Shown here: positions 34,965-47,060 of the stretch, one piece after another
Layout of the letters: every line of letters starts with the position of its first letter
Position numbering within the stretch: position 1 is the first letter of the stretch
Source of the DNA: Diplolepis rosae
Lineage: Eukaryota > Arthropoda > Insecta > Hymenoptera > Diplolepididae
Length of the DNA stretch: 64,000 bases
Reading direction: 5' to 3'
Assembly (NCBI GenBank): GCA_030998225.1
Contig: JAPYXD010000704.1
Span: 12,710,001-12,774,000 of the forward strand
The notes under the pieces: model-generated
Told to the model about the DNA's origin: nothing
The model's database searches: none
What the model saw: only the letters and a program-made list of their open reading frames with translations
Program-made: the position numbers and the translations under genes

Positions 34965-35490
34965 GAGTCAATAAATAAACGTATTCTCCGCGTTTGAAAA
35001 TTTTCTAAAAATTGTTATTTGAACAGAAAATTATACCGAATCGAATGCCGTTTTAAAAATTTTCGGACGACCAGAATCAAAAAAATTATAACAATGATAG
35101 TGACGCGATGCACGGCGCCGATATCAGCCGAGTAAGCGCGCTTCGCGTTTTAGCTTCAACTGTGGTTTTTTCTTTATGAATACTTTACATTTATCCCGAT
35201 CTACCTATTCTTACATTAACTTACCTTATTTGCATTCAACAATTTTTTATTATTGTTACTAGTTTTCATAAAGAAAAAACTACTGTAGAAGCTAAAACGC
35301 GAAGCGCGCTAACTCGGCTGATATCGGCGCTGTGTATCGCGTCACTATTTTTTAAATAATTTTTTTGATTTGGCCGTCCCAAATTTTTTAAAACAGCATT
35401 CGATTCGGTATAATTTTTTGTTCAAATGACAGTTTTTCGAAAATTTTCAAAGGCGGAGAACACGTTTTTTCATCGACTTTTTTAAACAAT
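34965..35490. mobile_element. ~520-bp palindromic element with gcgcttcgcg core arms
   Basis: tattctccgcgtttgaaaat / attttcaaaggcggagaaca, attataccgaatcgaatgcc / gcattcgattcggtataatt and gccgatatcagccgagt / aactcggctgatatcggc pair in order. Inner arms gcgcgcttcgcgttttagct and agctaaaacgcgaagcgcgc resemble the GC head of H. Confidence 0.8.
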
Positions 35491-35504
35491 AGAAAAGAAA
35501 AAAG

Positions 35505-35612
35505 ATACAAAACGTTTTTCGGATTGGTTCAGAATAATCCCGAATGGTTCGGAAATAGATTTCAGAATGTCTCAGATTTTTTCGAATTGAATTCCTTTCC
35601 TAAACTTTCGCG
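35505..35612 (+). repeat. Solo arm of the attccga palindrome family
   Basis: aaacgtttttcggattggtt through gaattcctttcctaaacttt-cg matches the right arm of 26728-27285 with substitutions. A G run (35617-35631) follows. Confidence 0.6.
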
Positions 35613-35662
35613 AGGGAGGGGGGGGGGGGGGTATAAAAAGTAAATAAAAGTAGGATACAAAA

Positions 35663-37070
35663 TCTGCCCGCGTCGCGGGCACATTCTCATCCCGCGCTTC
35701 GCTCGCAAATTTGGGCGCGCCTAGGGCGCGCGATTCGATCGTCGCGCTTCGCGCTCTGTAATACTTGATCGTCGCGCTGCGCGCTCCGGAATTTTTGAAC
35801 GTCGCGCATCGCATACATTTAAGTTTATTTCTTATAATTTAATACTGAAGCTCAAACCAATTTTATAATATTAAAAATGATGTAAATTACTCATTTTCTC
35901 CAATTCACTAAATTTCTTTTTCAGTTTAAGTGAAACAGGAGATTCAATTTACTTAAGGCTCTATCAGCCTTAAGGAACACATACTTATCATGGCGCTAGC
36001 GCTTCGCGCTCGATTTTATATATACAATTCAGTAACTTTTTAATAAATTACATGAATAAAATAAATTATTTACTTCCAAATATCTCACAAAGAAAAAAAA
36101 ACTCGTAGACTTTATTTAATGAAACGATTTTGCAGAACAACGCTTATTTCGTATCTCACATATTTTGGTGAAAAACTTCGATTTTTTTAAATATTAAAAA
36201 TCAAAACATAAAATATACCTCCTGTCCCGAAATGTCTTAATGAGAATTTGTCGACCTTATTTAGGCAAACAATTTTCCATCTAAACGTTTTTTTTTATCT
36301 CACATATTTTGTCTAAAAAATGGAATTTTTGAATTTTAATCGTATTTTTTGGAATTGAAACGAAAAATATATGTTTTATCAGAAACTGTGTGAGACAAAA
36401 TTTGTAGATCTTTTTGAAACGAACAACTTTGTATTCTTACGTTTTTTTCGTATTTCGAATATTATTGTTAAAAAATTGAATTTTGGATTTTCAATAGTTT
36501 TTTTTTAATTAAAAAGTAAAATATGCATCTTATGAAAAAATGTTACAATTCAAATTTGTAGGTCTTTATGTATTCAATAATATTGTATCATAGCGTTTTT
36601 TCGTATCTCGTATAATTTAATTGGAAAATAAAATTTTGATATTGACTTTTTTCGAATATGAAGATGCTGTAACATTTCTAATTTTGATTTAATCAAAATA
36701 TGTTATCAGTATAATTTGTAGAGATTTATGAGCCCTATCAAAAACCAGTATTGAAATTTTTTATTTTTTCAAAAAATTATTTTCAAAAACACAAAAGTAG
36801 TGCTCAATCCGTCAATTTTTATTGGATGTGGCTGGATAATGAACCTGTCCTTACTTTTTCGGCTCCGATAAAGTGTACAAAAGCTCAATTCAATCAGATA
36901 ATTCTATCGAGAGTTATACCGCACACGACCTACTACAGACAGACAGACACTTTCGTAAAAACTCTTTTTTCTGACTCAGGGGGTCTCAAAACGTAAAGAT
37001 TTGATGAAATTTTCGAAAGTCATTTCTCACATAAAACCAATACCTTCTCATCCATGATGAGAATGTTAAA
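35663..37070 (+). mobile_element. H element, full-length copy 2
   Basis: Same order as copy 1: tctgcccgcgtcgcgggcac hairpin, acattctcatc, GC head (gcgcgcctagggcgcgcg), degenerate middle, gatgtggctggataatgaac, short (CAGA)3, ctgactcagggggtctcaaa, terminal gatgagaatgt. The head is longer, with repeated gatcgtcgcgct words. The 80-codon minus frame in the head is a by-product. Confidence 0.7.
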
Positions 37071-37227
37071 AGCATTGAGATGGATTTAAATAAGATGAAA
37101 ATATATAAACACGGATAGCGAAGGAAAAATTTGGAAAAAATGAAAATGATAAGATAAGACACAAATAAATAGTCTCTTTATTTCCATTAAGGGCATTCAT
37201 ATTCATAAGGAAATGTTTTATGGTTAA

Positions 37228-37355
37228 TAAAATTCTAAAACCCATTTTTTTCTCACTTAGGGGATCTCAAAACGTAGATATTGGATAAAAATTGGGAATG
37301 TCAATTTTCACATAAAACCAATACCTTCTCATATATGATGAAAATGTAAAAAATA
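37228..37355 (+). mobile_element. H element, 3' end only
   Basis: ctcacttaggggatctcaaa, aacgtagatattggat and cacataaaaccaataccttc then catatatgatgaaaatgta: a second, diverged 3' terminus just downstream of full copy 2. Confidence 0.65.
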
Positions 37356-37785
37356 ACATCTAGCCAGAAATGATTTACATGATTTTCAGAATAATTGCCT
37401 GAAACGATTTGGGAAAATTAGGAATAAAATTTCCATGGGGGAAATAAGATTTTTAAAGATTTTTTAAAGATTTTTGAAATTGTGATTTATCAAATACCTT
37501 GAGGCTCATATCTTTCATAAATGTAAACCTTCGAGGCAGTCAAAATGGAACATTACGTTTTGTGAATATTTAAATTGCTCGTTTTTAAGAGTGACAAGGA
37601 GCTTAATAGGATCTTTCTCGAAGTTATCGTGGCTCTTAAGGACATATAGTACATCTTGATGTCAAAAGTAGTGAGTAATTGAGACTAGAACTCTAGAACC
37701 CTTTCAGAATAATTATAAACCAAATTTATATATTATTTTAAAAATTCATTTCCCAAATTTAAAAAACAATGGATTCTTTATTTTA
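37356..37785. other. Unassigned stretch
   Basis: Nothing recognised. Confidence 0.4.
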
Positions 37786-37835
37786 CACCCAGAAAAAAGT
37801 TTCTTTGATTCAAAACAAATTTTTCGTTCAAGGTA
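37786..37835 (+). repeat. F-family single arm
   Basis: acccagaaaaaagtttcttt and gattcaaaacaaattttt without a matching right arm; a P element follows. Confidence 0.55.
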
Positions 37836-37858
37836 ATAAAATTAAAGAAATTAATTTT

Positions 37859-37993
37859 GTCCGCCGTATACCGAAAGTTAGCCTTGCCGGTGTCGTCTTA
37901 CGTGAAAAAGTTGATTTTCTCGTACTAGTGCGGTAAAATTATAATTTTGCGGAAAACGACACCGACTAGGCTAACGTCCGGTGTATGGTGAAC
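37859..37993. mobile_element. P-family palindromic MITE, copy 3
   Basis: gtccgccgtataccgaaagt at the left, ggctaacgtccggtgtatgg at the right; the inner stem is shortened (gtgcggtaaaa). Confidence 0.75.
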
Positions 37994-37997
37994 AATC

Positions 37998-38095
37998 GTA
38001 TATTTCGTATCAAGTGCGGAAAGGTGTATTTTAACGCAAGAGCGAGTCGCGACTCGCTCACGCGTAAAAATACGTTCCACACGTGATACAAACGA
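37998..38095. repeat. Hairpin linking two P elements (acgtgatacgaa type)
   Basis: cgtatcaagtgcggaa with aacgcaagagcgagtcg pairs with cgactcgctcacgcgt and ttccacacgtgatacaaacg. Similar words flank P copy 1 (ccgcatgtaatacgaacg) and recur at 38270-38385, so this may be an outer part of a larger P-type element. Confidence 0.6.
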
Positions 38096-38103
38096 TTTTT
38101 TTT

Positions 38104-38260
38104 GTTCGCCGTATACCGAAAAATAGCCAAGTCAGTATCGTTTTGCGTGCGGAAAATTGATTTTTTTCGTACTAGTGTGGTAAAATTTTAATTGTGCGGA
38201 AAATCAACTTTCCGCACGTAAAACGACACCGACTCGGCTAACTTTCGGTATATAGTAAAC
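38104..38260. mobile_element. P-family palindromic MITE, copy 4
   Basis: gttcgccgtataccgaaaaa left, ggctaactttcggtatatag right; cgtactagtgtgg and gtgcggaaaatcaactttcc inside. Confidence 0.75.
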
Positions 38261-38385
38261 AATAAAAAATTGTTCGTATCACGTGCGGAACGTATTTTTT
38301 TATATTTTTTATAATTCTATTATATTTTTTTTAAAATAAACTATGCGTTAAACTATGCCTTTCCGCATTTGATACGAAATAATTC

Positions 38386-39248
38386 TTAAGTTTTTGCCTG
38401 TATTGTATTTGAATTAAATAAATATTTATTTAAATCAAATAAATAATTTTAAGAAAATAATTTTTTTCATTTAAGAAAAGCTAAAAACATGATTTATTAA
38501 AGTCAAATAAATTTACATTTGTGTATTTATTTCTGGATGTATCAATAAAACTGTCATATTTTAAATTGTTTATTACAGATACTAATACGAATTCGCAGTC
38601 AGTAGCTTTATTACTGAAATAACTAATCTAACTACATGTAACTAGTAATATAATTGAAATGATAAGTATAAAAATTTTTAATTCTCTAGTATCATAAAAT
38701 ATTTAAGAGATCTCGTTACCCGCGAATCAGCAAAAACCAGCCTTTTCGGTTAACGTTAATTTCCAGGGAAGGAAGAATTTAATTATTTTCAAAATTACAC
38801 ATATAATTTTTCGTTATTTTACAAATATAAATAATCATGAGAATGGTCGAAAAAGTTTATAAATTACAGCGTTGATTTGTGACTGATAGGAATTGTACCA
38901 GGGGAGTAAAAAATTTGACACCAAAATCTAAATTAGTTTCAAAAACTATAAAAGTGTGTTTATCATGTGACGGGAACGAATTAAAAAAAAAAATAAGTTT
39001 ATGAGTTTAATTTACAAAAATTCAATTTTGAACTTTTTATCAAATTGAAAAATTCATTTTGGGAATTATTTTAGAGATTCTGTTCCCTTAACATTATAGA
39101 TAATGTTTTTAAATATTATCAAATAAATTTTGATCCCATCCGTGGAAAATCAGTTGCCATTTTCTTAATTTCCGGAATTTTGTAATAAAACAACTTTTAA
39201 AATATACAGAAATGATGTTTTAACCTGAATTTTGACAGATCATTCCTG
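38386..39248. other. Unassigned AT-rich stretch
   Basis: No frame or family recognised. Confidence 0.4.
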
Positions 39249-39629
39249 CACTCAGAAAAATATTTGATTGAATCAAAAAAATTATTTGTTTGAAACACTT
39301 TCTTTGATGTACTGAAATGTTTTGCTTAAATGAAACAAAATTTGTTTGATTCAAACAAAATATCTTTGGACCAAATAAATATTTGTTCTAATCAAATAAA
39401 TTTCTGCCTTAAATCAAACAAATTATATGTTTGACCATATATCAATGCATTAATTTCTTTGTTTTGAAGAAAAATTACTTTGATTCAAATAAATATTTAT
39501 TTGGTTCAAAGATATTCTGTTTGAATCAAACAAATTTTATTTCATTTAAACAAATTATTTCTTTAAATCAAAAAAGTCGTTCAAACAAATCATTTTCTTT
39601 GATTCAATCAAATCTTTTTTCTGAGTGTG
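39249..39629. mobile_element. F-family palindromic MITE, large copy
   Basis: Starts cactcagaaaaatatttgat, ends atcttttttctgagtg; filled with tttgattcaaacaaa words and a central gaccatatatca. The 91-codon frame that runs through it is a repeat artefact. Confidence 0.75.
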
Positions 39630-40920
39630 TCAACTGCGGTTTAGATTTCGTTTACACAAATAAGATTGATTTCGTAATTTTTTTCAAAGTGTTACTAAAA
39701 CTCTAATCTGGAATACTCAATACTTACAACATATTGATTGGTAACCACAATTTCTCATTAATGTGGGAAAATCAATTAAGATTTTAATTATTACGAAATT
39801 AGAGCCAGTTTGGCTTTTACATATTATGAAGTTCATCTGGCATAAATACTTTGTAATTAGAAAGGACAAACGACCACGTAATTTTACTATTGTAATTCGC
39901 TACAGATCATTATTAATATCAGTTGCAAAATTGGTTTTCAAACTCATTAGAGTACATATTCATTGAAATTACTACTTTGAAGGAACATATGCTGCCGAAA
40001 TATTTGACGCATTCCGTTAATGACAACCTATTTGTTCAACGGCATAAATTAATCGGTGCAATTGTCCATCACGTGACGATGTATCGATGGAAATTCAATT
40101 ATTCGACTGAATGCAAATAATTTGATTGATTGAGTCACGCGCTTATAAAATAACTGGACTGAAAATTATTTATAGAACATCTAAAAAATGTATGTCTCTT
40201 GTAATGTTATGTATTTCAAATTCTCTCGAAAACTTTTTCCAAGAATAAATGTACTTCAACAATTCAAATAAAAATTTTATTCTGAGTTCACAAATTTTCA
40301 TTGAATCTTTTTTTCATCGTTTCATTAAATTTTTTAGTGATATACGACTACATAATTCTTCTGCGCGAAATATTTATAGCCTATGTGGTATATTTTTTTC
40401 TAGAAGTTTCCATACAAAAAGGACATTCCAAGAAAAGAAAGGACTTGCAAGGACAAGCCTGAAAAAAAGAACATGTCCTTGCAAAGAAGGGCGGATGGTA
40501 ACCCTACATAAAATATGACATTCTTACTTTTGAGAGTGACAAAGATATCTTTAGAAATGAAACTTTAACGATGGCTCGATTCTTTAAATGTACGAAGAAT
40601 TCGTAAAGGGAAAAGGAATTTTTCATTTCCGAAGTATTAATGGAATTAATTAATTAGGATATAATTTATACTTTACGGAAATTGATACTTAACCGTCGTA
40701 GCCCAATCTCAATTATTTGAAATAATTTATAATAATAAAATCATATATCTATGTAGTATATATAATAAGATAATAAAACTATAATCAATACTAACCAAAC
40801 TTGTTATTTTGGCAAATGAAAATATCTACCCACATCGAATTCAATAATAATTTTCTGCATATAAATTTCAATAAATTTTACTTGTATTGTAAAATTTCAT
40901 ATATTTTTGACTTGTTTCTG
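39630..40920. other. Unassigned stretch
   Basis: Several 65-90 codon plus frames (39763, 39923, 40249) are unrecognised and AT-driven. No repeats recognised; possibly unique intron DNA. Confidence 0.4.
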
Positions 40921-41583
40921 TTAAGGTGGTTCATCCACGAAAATGAAAAATCTCAGGCAAAGATGGATAATTATTCTTTCAAGAATAGCAATATTATCAT
41001 TGAAGGGCTATTTTGAAAGAGAAAAGATTATTTTCCATGAAAAAAATTTTAAATGCAGAAAAATGATGCATTTAACAAATTGTATTTTTACCCGGTCTTT
41101 TTTTCTTATGTCTTCATACCGCAAATTTTAAAAAATTATGTGATTCTAATAAATCACAGATCATTTGTTCAGGCAAAAAAATCTTCACAATTTTACCGTT
41201 TCCAATTTTTAGAAATAAATTCATTAATGGCTGAAACCATTAAAAATCAATTTTCCGAAACAAAATTGCTGAATTTGGTAATAATTTATTCATTTAAGAA
41301 AATTGGAAAAGGTTAAGTTGTCAAGAATCTTTTTTCTATCTCTTTGTTAATCTCAATTCACGTATATCTTCTTCAATCTCCCCTTTTCTATCTCATTCTA
41401 TCCTTCATCTATCAATGTCAATCTTTTTCTATCTTCTTGAGAATCTAGGTCTATGACTATATTTTCCAATCATCTGATCTCTATCTCATTCAATCCTTCA
41501 TCAATCCACCTTAATCTTCAAAGATCTTCTATCTCATTCTATTCTACATCTATCAACGTCAATCTTTTTCTATCTCTTTCCCA

Positions 41584-42776
41584 GCTGCGAATTTCGGTCG
41601 GCTGCCAGAGTTGGACCATCGGGTCACGGTTGGCCCTACTCTGGCAACCAAGGTTTGGTGATCATAGTTGGACCAACTGTGGTAGTTTCGGTTTTACCAA
41701 CTTTGGCAGCCAACATCGGCAACCAAAGATGTGCCCGACCGTCGGCTCAACTATGGCGCAGACTCGAACTGACTGTCGGGCCAACTTTGGCGAATTGCTT
41801 TAGATGACCGTGACAGTTCAGTCGGCCCACCTCTGGGCCACGGTTAAACCAATCGTCGGCATATTATCAACTAGATTCCGTTGCCATTGCACGACCAACT
41901 GTCGGCCCAACTATGGCCCAGACTCGAACCGACTGTCGGGCCAACCTTGGCGAATTACCTTAGATGACTGTGATAGTTTGGTCGGCCCACCTCTGGGCCA
42001 TGGTTGAACCAATCGTCGGCATATTATCAACTAGATTATAATCGTGCGGACATTGCCCTATTAAAAAAAAATCTTGACTTTGAAATGTAAAAAGTTGTAT
42101 ACTATGTAAATTATTACTAAAGTACTGTAAGAATGTATACTTCTAAAGTATACAACTTCTTATAAGATAATGTTTTTGATAAAAAAGTTTTTTCCAAGTT
42201 TCATACAAAAATACTGTGTTATATAGAAATTTAATTCAGTCATTGAAAGTGTAAAAATTTTAAACCCATAACTGATTAAAATACTTGAAACAAAAACATT
42301 GCTCATTAACAGGGTAGAGACCCATCTTATACGGCCTTTGCAGCAGTAGTTTATAAGCGAGATTTTATTCGGAATATGGTAAGCAAGAATAGCCGAGAGG
42401 CTTTAGGCGTTAGGAATGCGTTTAGTTATGTAGATAATATAGGTAGGTTAGAGGGTTCGAATCCAAAAGCGAATATGAAATTTTTAATTCAAGCGTGCGA
42501 TTACAAATAATGTATCAATAACGTACTAATAATGTAGTAATCAAATAATGTACCTTATCAGGGCCTGATACTGCCCTGATTTCATTTTCTACACGGGTAC
42601 AAGCATATTTTGACCTAGGACGGTCCATCTCCGGCACCCAGCGTCGGGCCAACTGTTCACGCCAATGGACGGATAGCGTTATCATTTCACTAGTTGGCCC
42701 GACCTCTGGCCAACAAGGTTGGACCAACTTTAACAAGGTTGGCCCAACCGTGGGCCAACGGTCAATTCGCACCTAG
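41584..42776. mobile_element. GC-rich inverted-repeat element inside the minisatellite
   Basis: The ends cagctgcgaatttcggtcgg and caacggtcaattcgcacctagg-type are inverted. Both flanks are dense in ggcccaac/gttggcc words; the centre (42050-42600) is AT-rich and holds a tRNA-like segment. A 157-bp internal tandem duplication (about 41738-41894 and 41895-42040) includes cagactcgaac-gactgtcgg and atcgtcggcatattatcaac. No transposase frame; the 116-codon frame at 41453 crosses the boundary and is not a gene. Confidence 0.65.
42386..42470 (+). pseudogene. Degenerate tRNA-Ser/Leu-like sequence
   Basis: tagccgagaggctttaggcg is very close to a class II tRNA A-box/D-arm, and gagggttcgaatccaaaagc is a B box/T-loop about 45 bp later. 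Anticodon and acceptor stems do not pair, so it is a tRNA pseudogene or the head of a SINE. Confidence 0.5.
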
Positions 42777-43500
42777 GTTGTTAATCTCAATTCACGTATA
42801 TCTTCTTCAATCTCCCCTTTTCTATCTCATTCTATCCTTCATCTATCAATGTCAATCTTTTTCTATCTTCTTGCCAATCTAGGTCTATGGCTATCTTTCC
42901 CAATCACCTGATCCCTATCTCATTCAGTCCTTCATCAATCCACCTTAATCTTTTTCTATCTTTTCCTCAATCTAAATGCACGTCTATCTTTTTCAATCTC
43001 ACCTTTTCTATCTCATTCTATTCTACACCTATCAACGTTAATCTTTTTCTATCTCATTGTTAATCTCAATTCACGTATATCTTCTTCAATCTCCCCTTTT
43101 CTATCTCATTCTATCCTTTATCTATCAACGTCAATCTTTTTCTATCTCTTTGTTAATCTCAATTCACGTATATCTTCTTCAATCTCCCCTTTTCTATCTC
43201 ATTCTATCGTTCATCTATCAATGTCAATCATTTTCTATCTTCTTGCCAATCTAGGTCTATGGCTATCTTTCCCAATCACCTGATCCCTATCTCATTCAGT
43301 CCTTCATCAATCCACCTTAATCTTTTTCTATCTCTTCCTCAATCTAAATGCACGTCTATCTTTTTAAATCTCACCTTTTCTATCTCTTCCTCAATCTAAA
43401 TGCACGTCTATCTTTTTAAATCTCACCTTTTCTATCTCATTCTATTCTACACCTATCAATGTCAATCTTTTTCTATCTTCTTGTCAATCTAGTTGATGCT

Positions 43501-43980
43501 TATCTCTCCCTATTACAAATTTTAAACTCTCTTTCTATCTCTCATTATCTCTCATTATCGCTCCTTACAACAAAAGAAGATCAGTCCACTACTAAGATAT
43601 TTTATATTCTTTTTTTATAGGGGTGATTATATTTTATGGCCAATGAAGTAATAGTCTTCCCCTATGTAAAATGGACGCTATACTTTTTAGACCTGCACTC
43701 TTCATTTCATGGCAAAAATAGATATTCAGGGATAAAAAAAGATACAAGTGGTTGATCACGAAAGGTAGAGAAAAATATAGAAAAAGATAGATACTACTTC
43801 ATTCAGCGGATAGACTAAGGGGTAGGAAAAGATATATATTACCAGACATAAGAATAGAAAAATATAGATATTACCGGTCACTCAGGATAAGTGCAGAGAT
43901 AGAAAAAGATAGAGTTTTGGGGATGCAAAGTGATGTGTTGGGAGAGTTGCAACTCGCACTTGCATTAAAATGCGTTCTAA
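43501..43980 (-). repeat. Reverse-oriented, decayed part of the pyrimidine minisatellite
   Basis: gagaaaaatatagaaaaaga and gcagagatagaaaaagatag are complements of the tctttttctatct words of 42777-43500. Confidence 0.5.
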
Positions 43981-44048
43981 AAGTATTATTGAAAGCAAAA
44001 TTATCTATTTTTTCCTGAGATTTAATTTTCGTGGATGAATTACCTTAA

Positions 44049-47000
44049 GTATAGTCTTATATTGCACATATGATTGGAACCAGAATGAAAATAATAATGT
44101 CAAAATTGAGTGAGTCCTTTTGGAAATATATTATTTAACTTCGAACCTTCCTTTCTTAAAATTCAACCTTTCGAAACTTAAATTTTAAAATCCTTCGAAG
44201 TTCTGTAAAACAAAGATTCAAAATTCGATGTTTCAAAGCTTTATAACCTCCGATTTTTGTATAAAATTAATATCAGTTAGAAAATATCAATTAAATTCAC
44301 GTAAACAATTTTTTTTATTCACGTAGATAAATATTTGATTATTGATACATTAAGTTTGATTTATCTGCGCGTTTTTGAAGGAAAATCATTTAATAGTTCA
44401 AGCGTCTTATTTTTCATTCGAAAATTTATTTTTGGATATAAAAATAATAAAATTCTCCCTCAAAATTACATGAATAAAGTTTTATGATTTCTTAGTCAAT
44501 TTCTATTAAAAGACTATGTTATATAGTAAATTTGCAGATCAAAACATGATCATTAACTTTTTTTTTACAATATTTGTGTTGATGATAATAGTAAATTTTC
44601 TTCAAGTTTGTTATTATTTACTGATGATTAATTCATACACGGAATTAAAAGTGACTGAGTTTCTAAATATTTCTTAACAATATGGACAGAATATAACTCG
44701 ATACGCAAAACAATTAATTATTGATTCAGTGAAGCTGACTATATTACTAAATTAATCAATCGTTCTTGACGTGTGTATAATGATATCAAATAATTGATTT
44801 TAACATTTTACGATTAGCGCCTTTCGACACGATTATCATTGCATACATGGAACCTTATTTTAAACAAATTAACCCAGTTTATTTATATGATAATACATCA
44901 TTTATTGGTAGGAAATTAGCACTTTGGAAACATATGGAAATGGATATATGACTAGAAATTCTATTTCTGCACATTTATCCCTTTTCTTTACTTATAATTC
45001 TTTTTTTTTTAACTATACAAACTCTTATAATTCTATAATATTATAAGTTTTCTTGTACTGCAGAAACTTAATTTTTATTTACTGAATGAGTTTCAATTTC
45101 AATACTTCAATCAGCTTAAATAAACATAAATACTTGGAATATTTGCACTATTTTGACACTCATTTTCAAATTTGTGTACATAAAATTTCGACATCAAGCT
45201 AAAAGGTTTCCAGAAAAATCATGATTATTTTATTTTTTACCAAGAATAACTTGGAATTTAATCTTTGTCTGATTTTAAAATCAAAACATTTCAAGAAAAT
45301 ATTAAAGCACAGTATTTTATATTTTCGATATATTTATTCATTAAAATTTATTGACATTTATAATAACTTTATTTTTTAATTACTAGACAAAAGTCTAGAA
45401 AAATAATTTGTAATACATTATCTTTTTTCTTTAATATAATTTTCTTACTGATTAATCTTAATCTTGATTTATTTTTTAGATGAAAGTAAAATAAAATAAA
45501 TTGTGTCATAGAAAAACGTTTTATTTCCATTAGCGTCATTTAAAGACGAAAGAATGTGAGTTTGAAACATTATAGATTATATTTCTATGGCTAAGAAAAT
45601 AAAATTTTTATGATCTGTGAACGTTGCTATTCCTTAATAAAAAAAATTCGCACTTACTTTTTTATATGCCTTGAAAATACAATTGGAAACTTCTTGAAAT
45701 TGCGCAGTCCAGAAAATGTTAGGATGATTTTATCACCATTCTTCCGAAAGATTATTATCGTAATTTTTGATTCACTTTTTAAAAATCAAAATTGCGTTTT
45801 TAATTATTTATGATGCCATACAAAGAAGAGAAAATTTAAATAATGAAATTAGCCATTTTTATCACTTTTTTTTAACGCAGGCATAATGTTATGTGTCGAA
45901 TATTTTATGTTTGAAATATTTTATATATTATTTTATATTACAATATTTTGTACTTGTAACAAAAAAAATTTTTTTTTTCATTCTGAAGAGTTGAAAACCA
46001 AATCGTAAAAAAGTTACAGTTTTATTACATTTCAAAATTTTTGATCATTTATTTCGTGAACATTACAAAAAATCTATTGATTGAACTAAACTTCTTGTAA
46101 AATCTATTAAAAATTCATGTTGTCCGAATAATTAGCGAACATTTTGTACATTTTACGAGTATTTTTTCTCCTTTTATGAAAAAATTGAAAAATATTTCCT
46201 ATAAAAAAAGGGAAGTTTTTTTGATGGAAATATTCTAACTATTATTAGATCAATAAAACAGAAAAATTTCAATACATTTTAATATTAATATTAATTATTA
46301 TTAATTATTTTATTATTATTAATTATTATTAATTATTTTATTATTATTAATTACTATTAATTATCAATTAATTATTAATTAATAATATAAAATATTAATC
46401 AATATTAATATTAATCAAAAGAAAAGCAAGCTATTTTATTTTGAATAATTTCAGAAAATAAAAAGCAATCTTCAGTCAAATTAAAACCAAATTTCAAATA
46501 ATTTTTCAACCTACTGGAGAAAAAAAAAGATTATTAACGAAAATACCAAACCGAAAAATTATAAAGTACTTATGATGCTTGTGGCAAAATTTTGTAAGAC
46601 AAATTGTTTTGAAGCTAAATATCTAACTTAATATTTGATTATAAAACCCAAAATATCATAAGGAATTGTAATAATAATTTTACATAAAATTTCTGATTTT
46701 TAATCAATTAGATTCTTTATTCTATACACTTTGGCAAAAATAGATTTTAATTGAGGCTGAGTTCTCATCGGTTAAAGTTTTCCACGAGATGTAATTTAAT
46801 AAACGGCTATGGAATATTAAATATTAATTAAATATTTGCAATTTAAAAGTTATAACTTTCTTAAATTAATGAAAATTATTCAAACTTCATAAAACGGATA
46901 TTTGTCAGTTATTGTAGATAGACACGGCAAAACTTTCTTGGATAAACTTTCCCAAACTTTTTGACAGTTTTCGGATGTCTGACCATTAAGAGAAGGTTTT

Positions 47001-47060
47001 GCTTAAATTGCGGAAGTTTTTGCTAATGTCATATTCTAAACATTTACGTTCAAGATGAAG
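44049..47060. other. 3-kb very AT-rich stretch without recognised features
   Basis: 44525-44590 (tttgcagatcaaaacatgat, acaatatttgtgttgatgat) is repeated at 53497-53553. 46280-46400 is a ttaattattattaatta simple repeat. No credible gene; frames are under 70 codons. Confidence 0.5.
46280..46405. repeat. TTA/TAA simple-sequence repeat
   Basis: About 120 bp of attattaattattttatta-type sequence. Confidence 0.85.

Larger units (their letters stand above)
41334..43500 (+). repeat. Pyrimidine minisatellite (tatctcattctatccttcat)
   Basis: Blocks 41334-41583 and 42777-43500 repeat ttgttaatctcaattcacgt, atatcttcttcaatctcccc and tttttctatctt in ~92-bp units, with a larger ~370-bp periodicity (42781 to about 43151). 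The array is interrupted by the GC-rich element 41584-42776. Reverse-orientation words (agaaaaagatag) at 43740-43930 make the whole able to fold back. Confidence 0.75.
40925..44044. mobile_element. FB-A copy split by a minisatellite-type insertion
   Basis: TTAA at 40921-40924 and 44045-44048. The left part 40925-41333 carries ggtggttcatccacgaaaat onward; the right end 43981-44044 ends gtggatgaattacc. The right arm is much shorter than in intact copies, so the insertion came with a deletion. Confidence 0.75.

Noticed and set aside
40440..40500. Purine-rich aaggacaagcctgaa repeat as a regulatory hairpin
   Set aside because: Only short words pair; no structure beyond chance.
41453..42007. 116- and 67-codon plus frames over the GC-rich element
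   Set aside because: They cross the insertion boundary and follow the internal 157-bp duplication; no protein family recognised.
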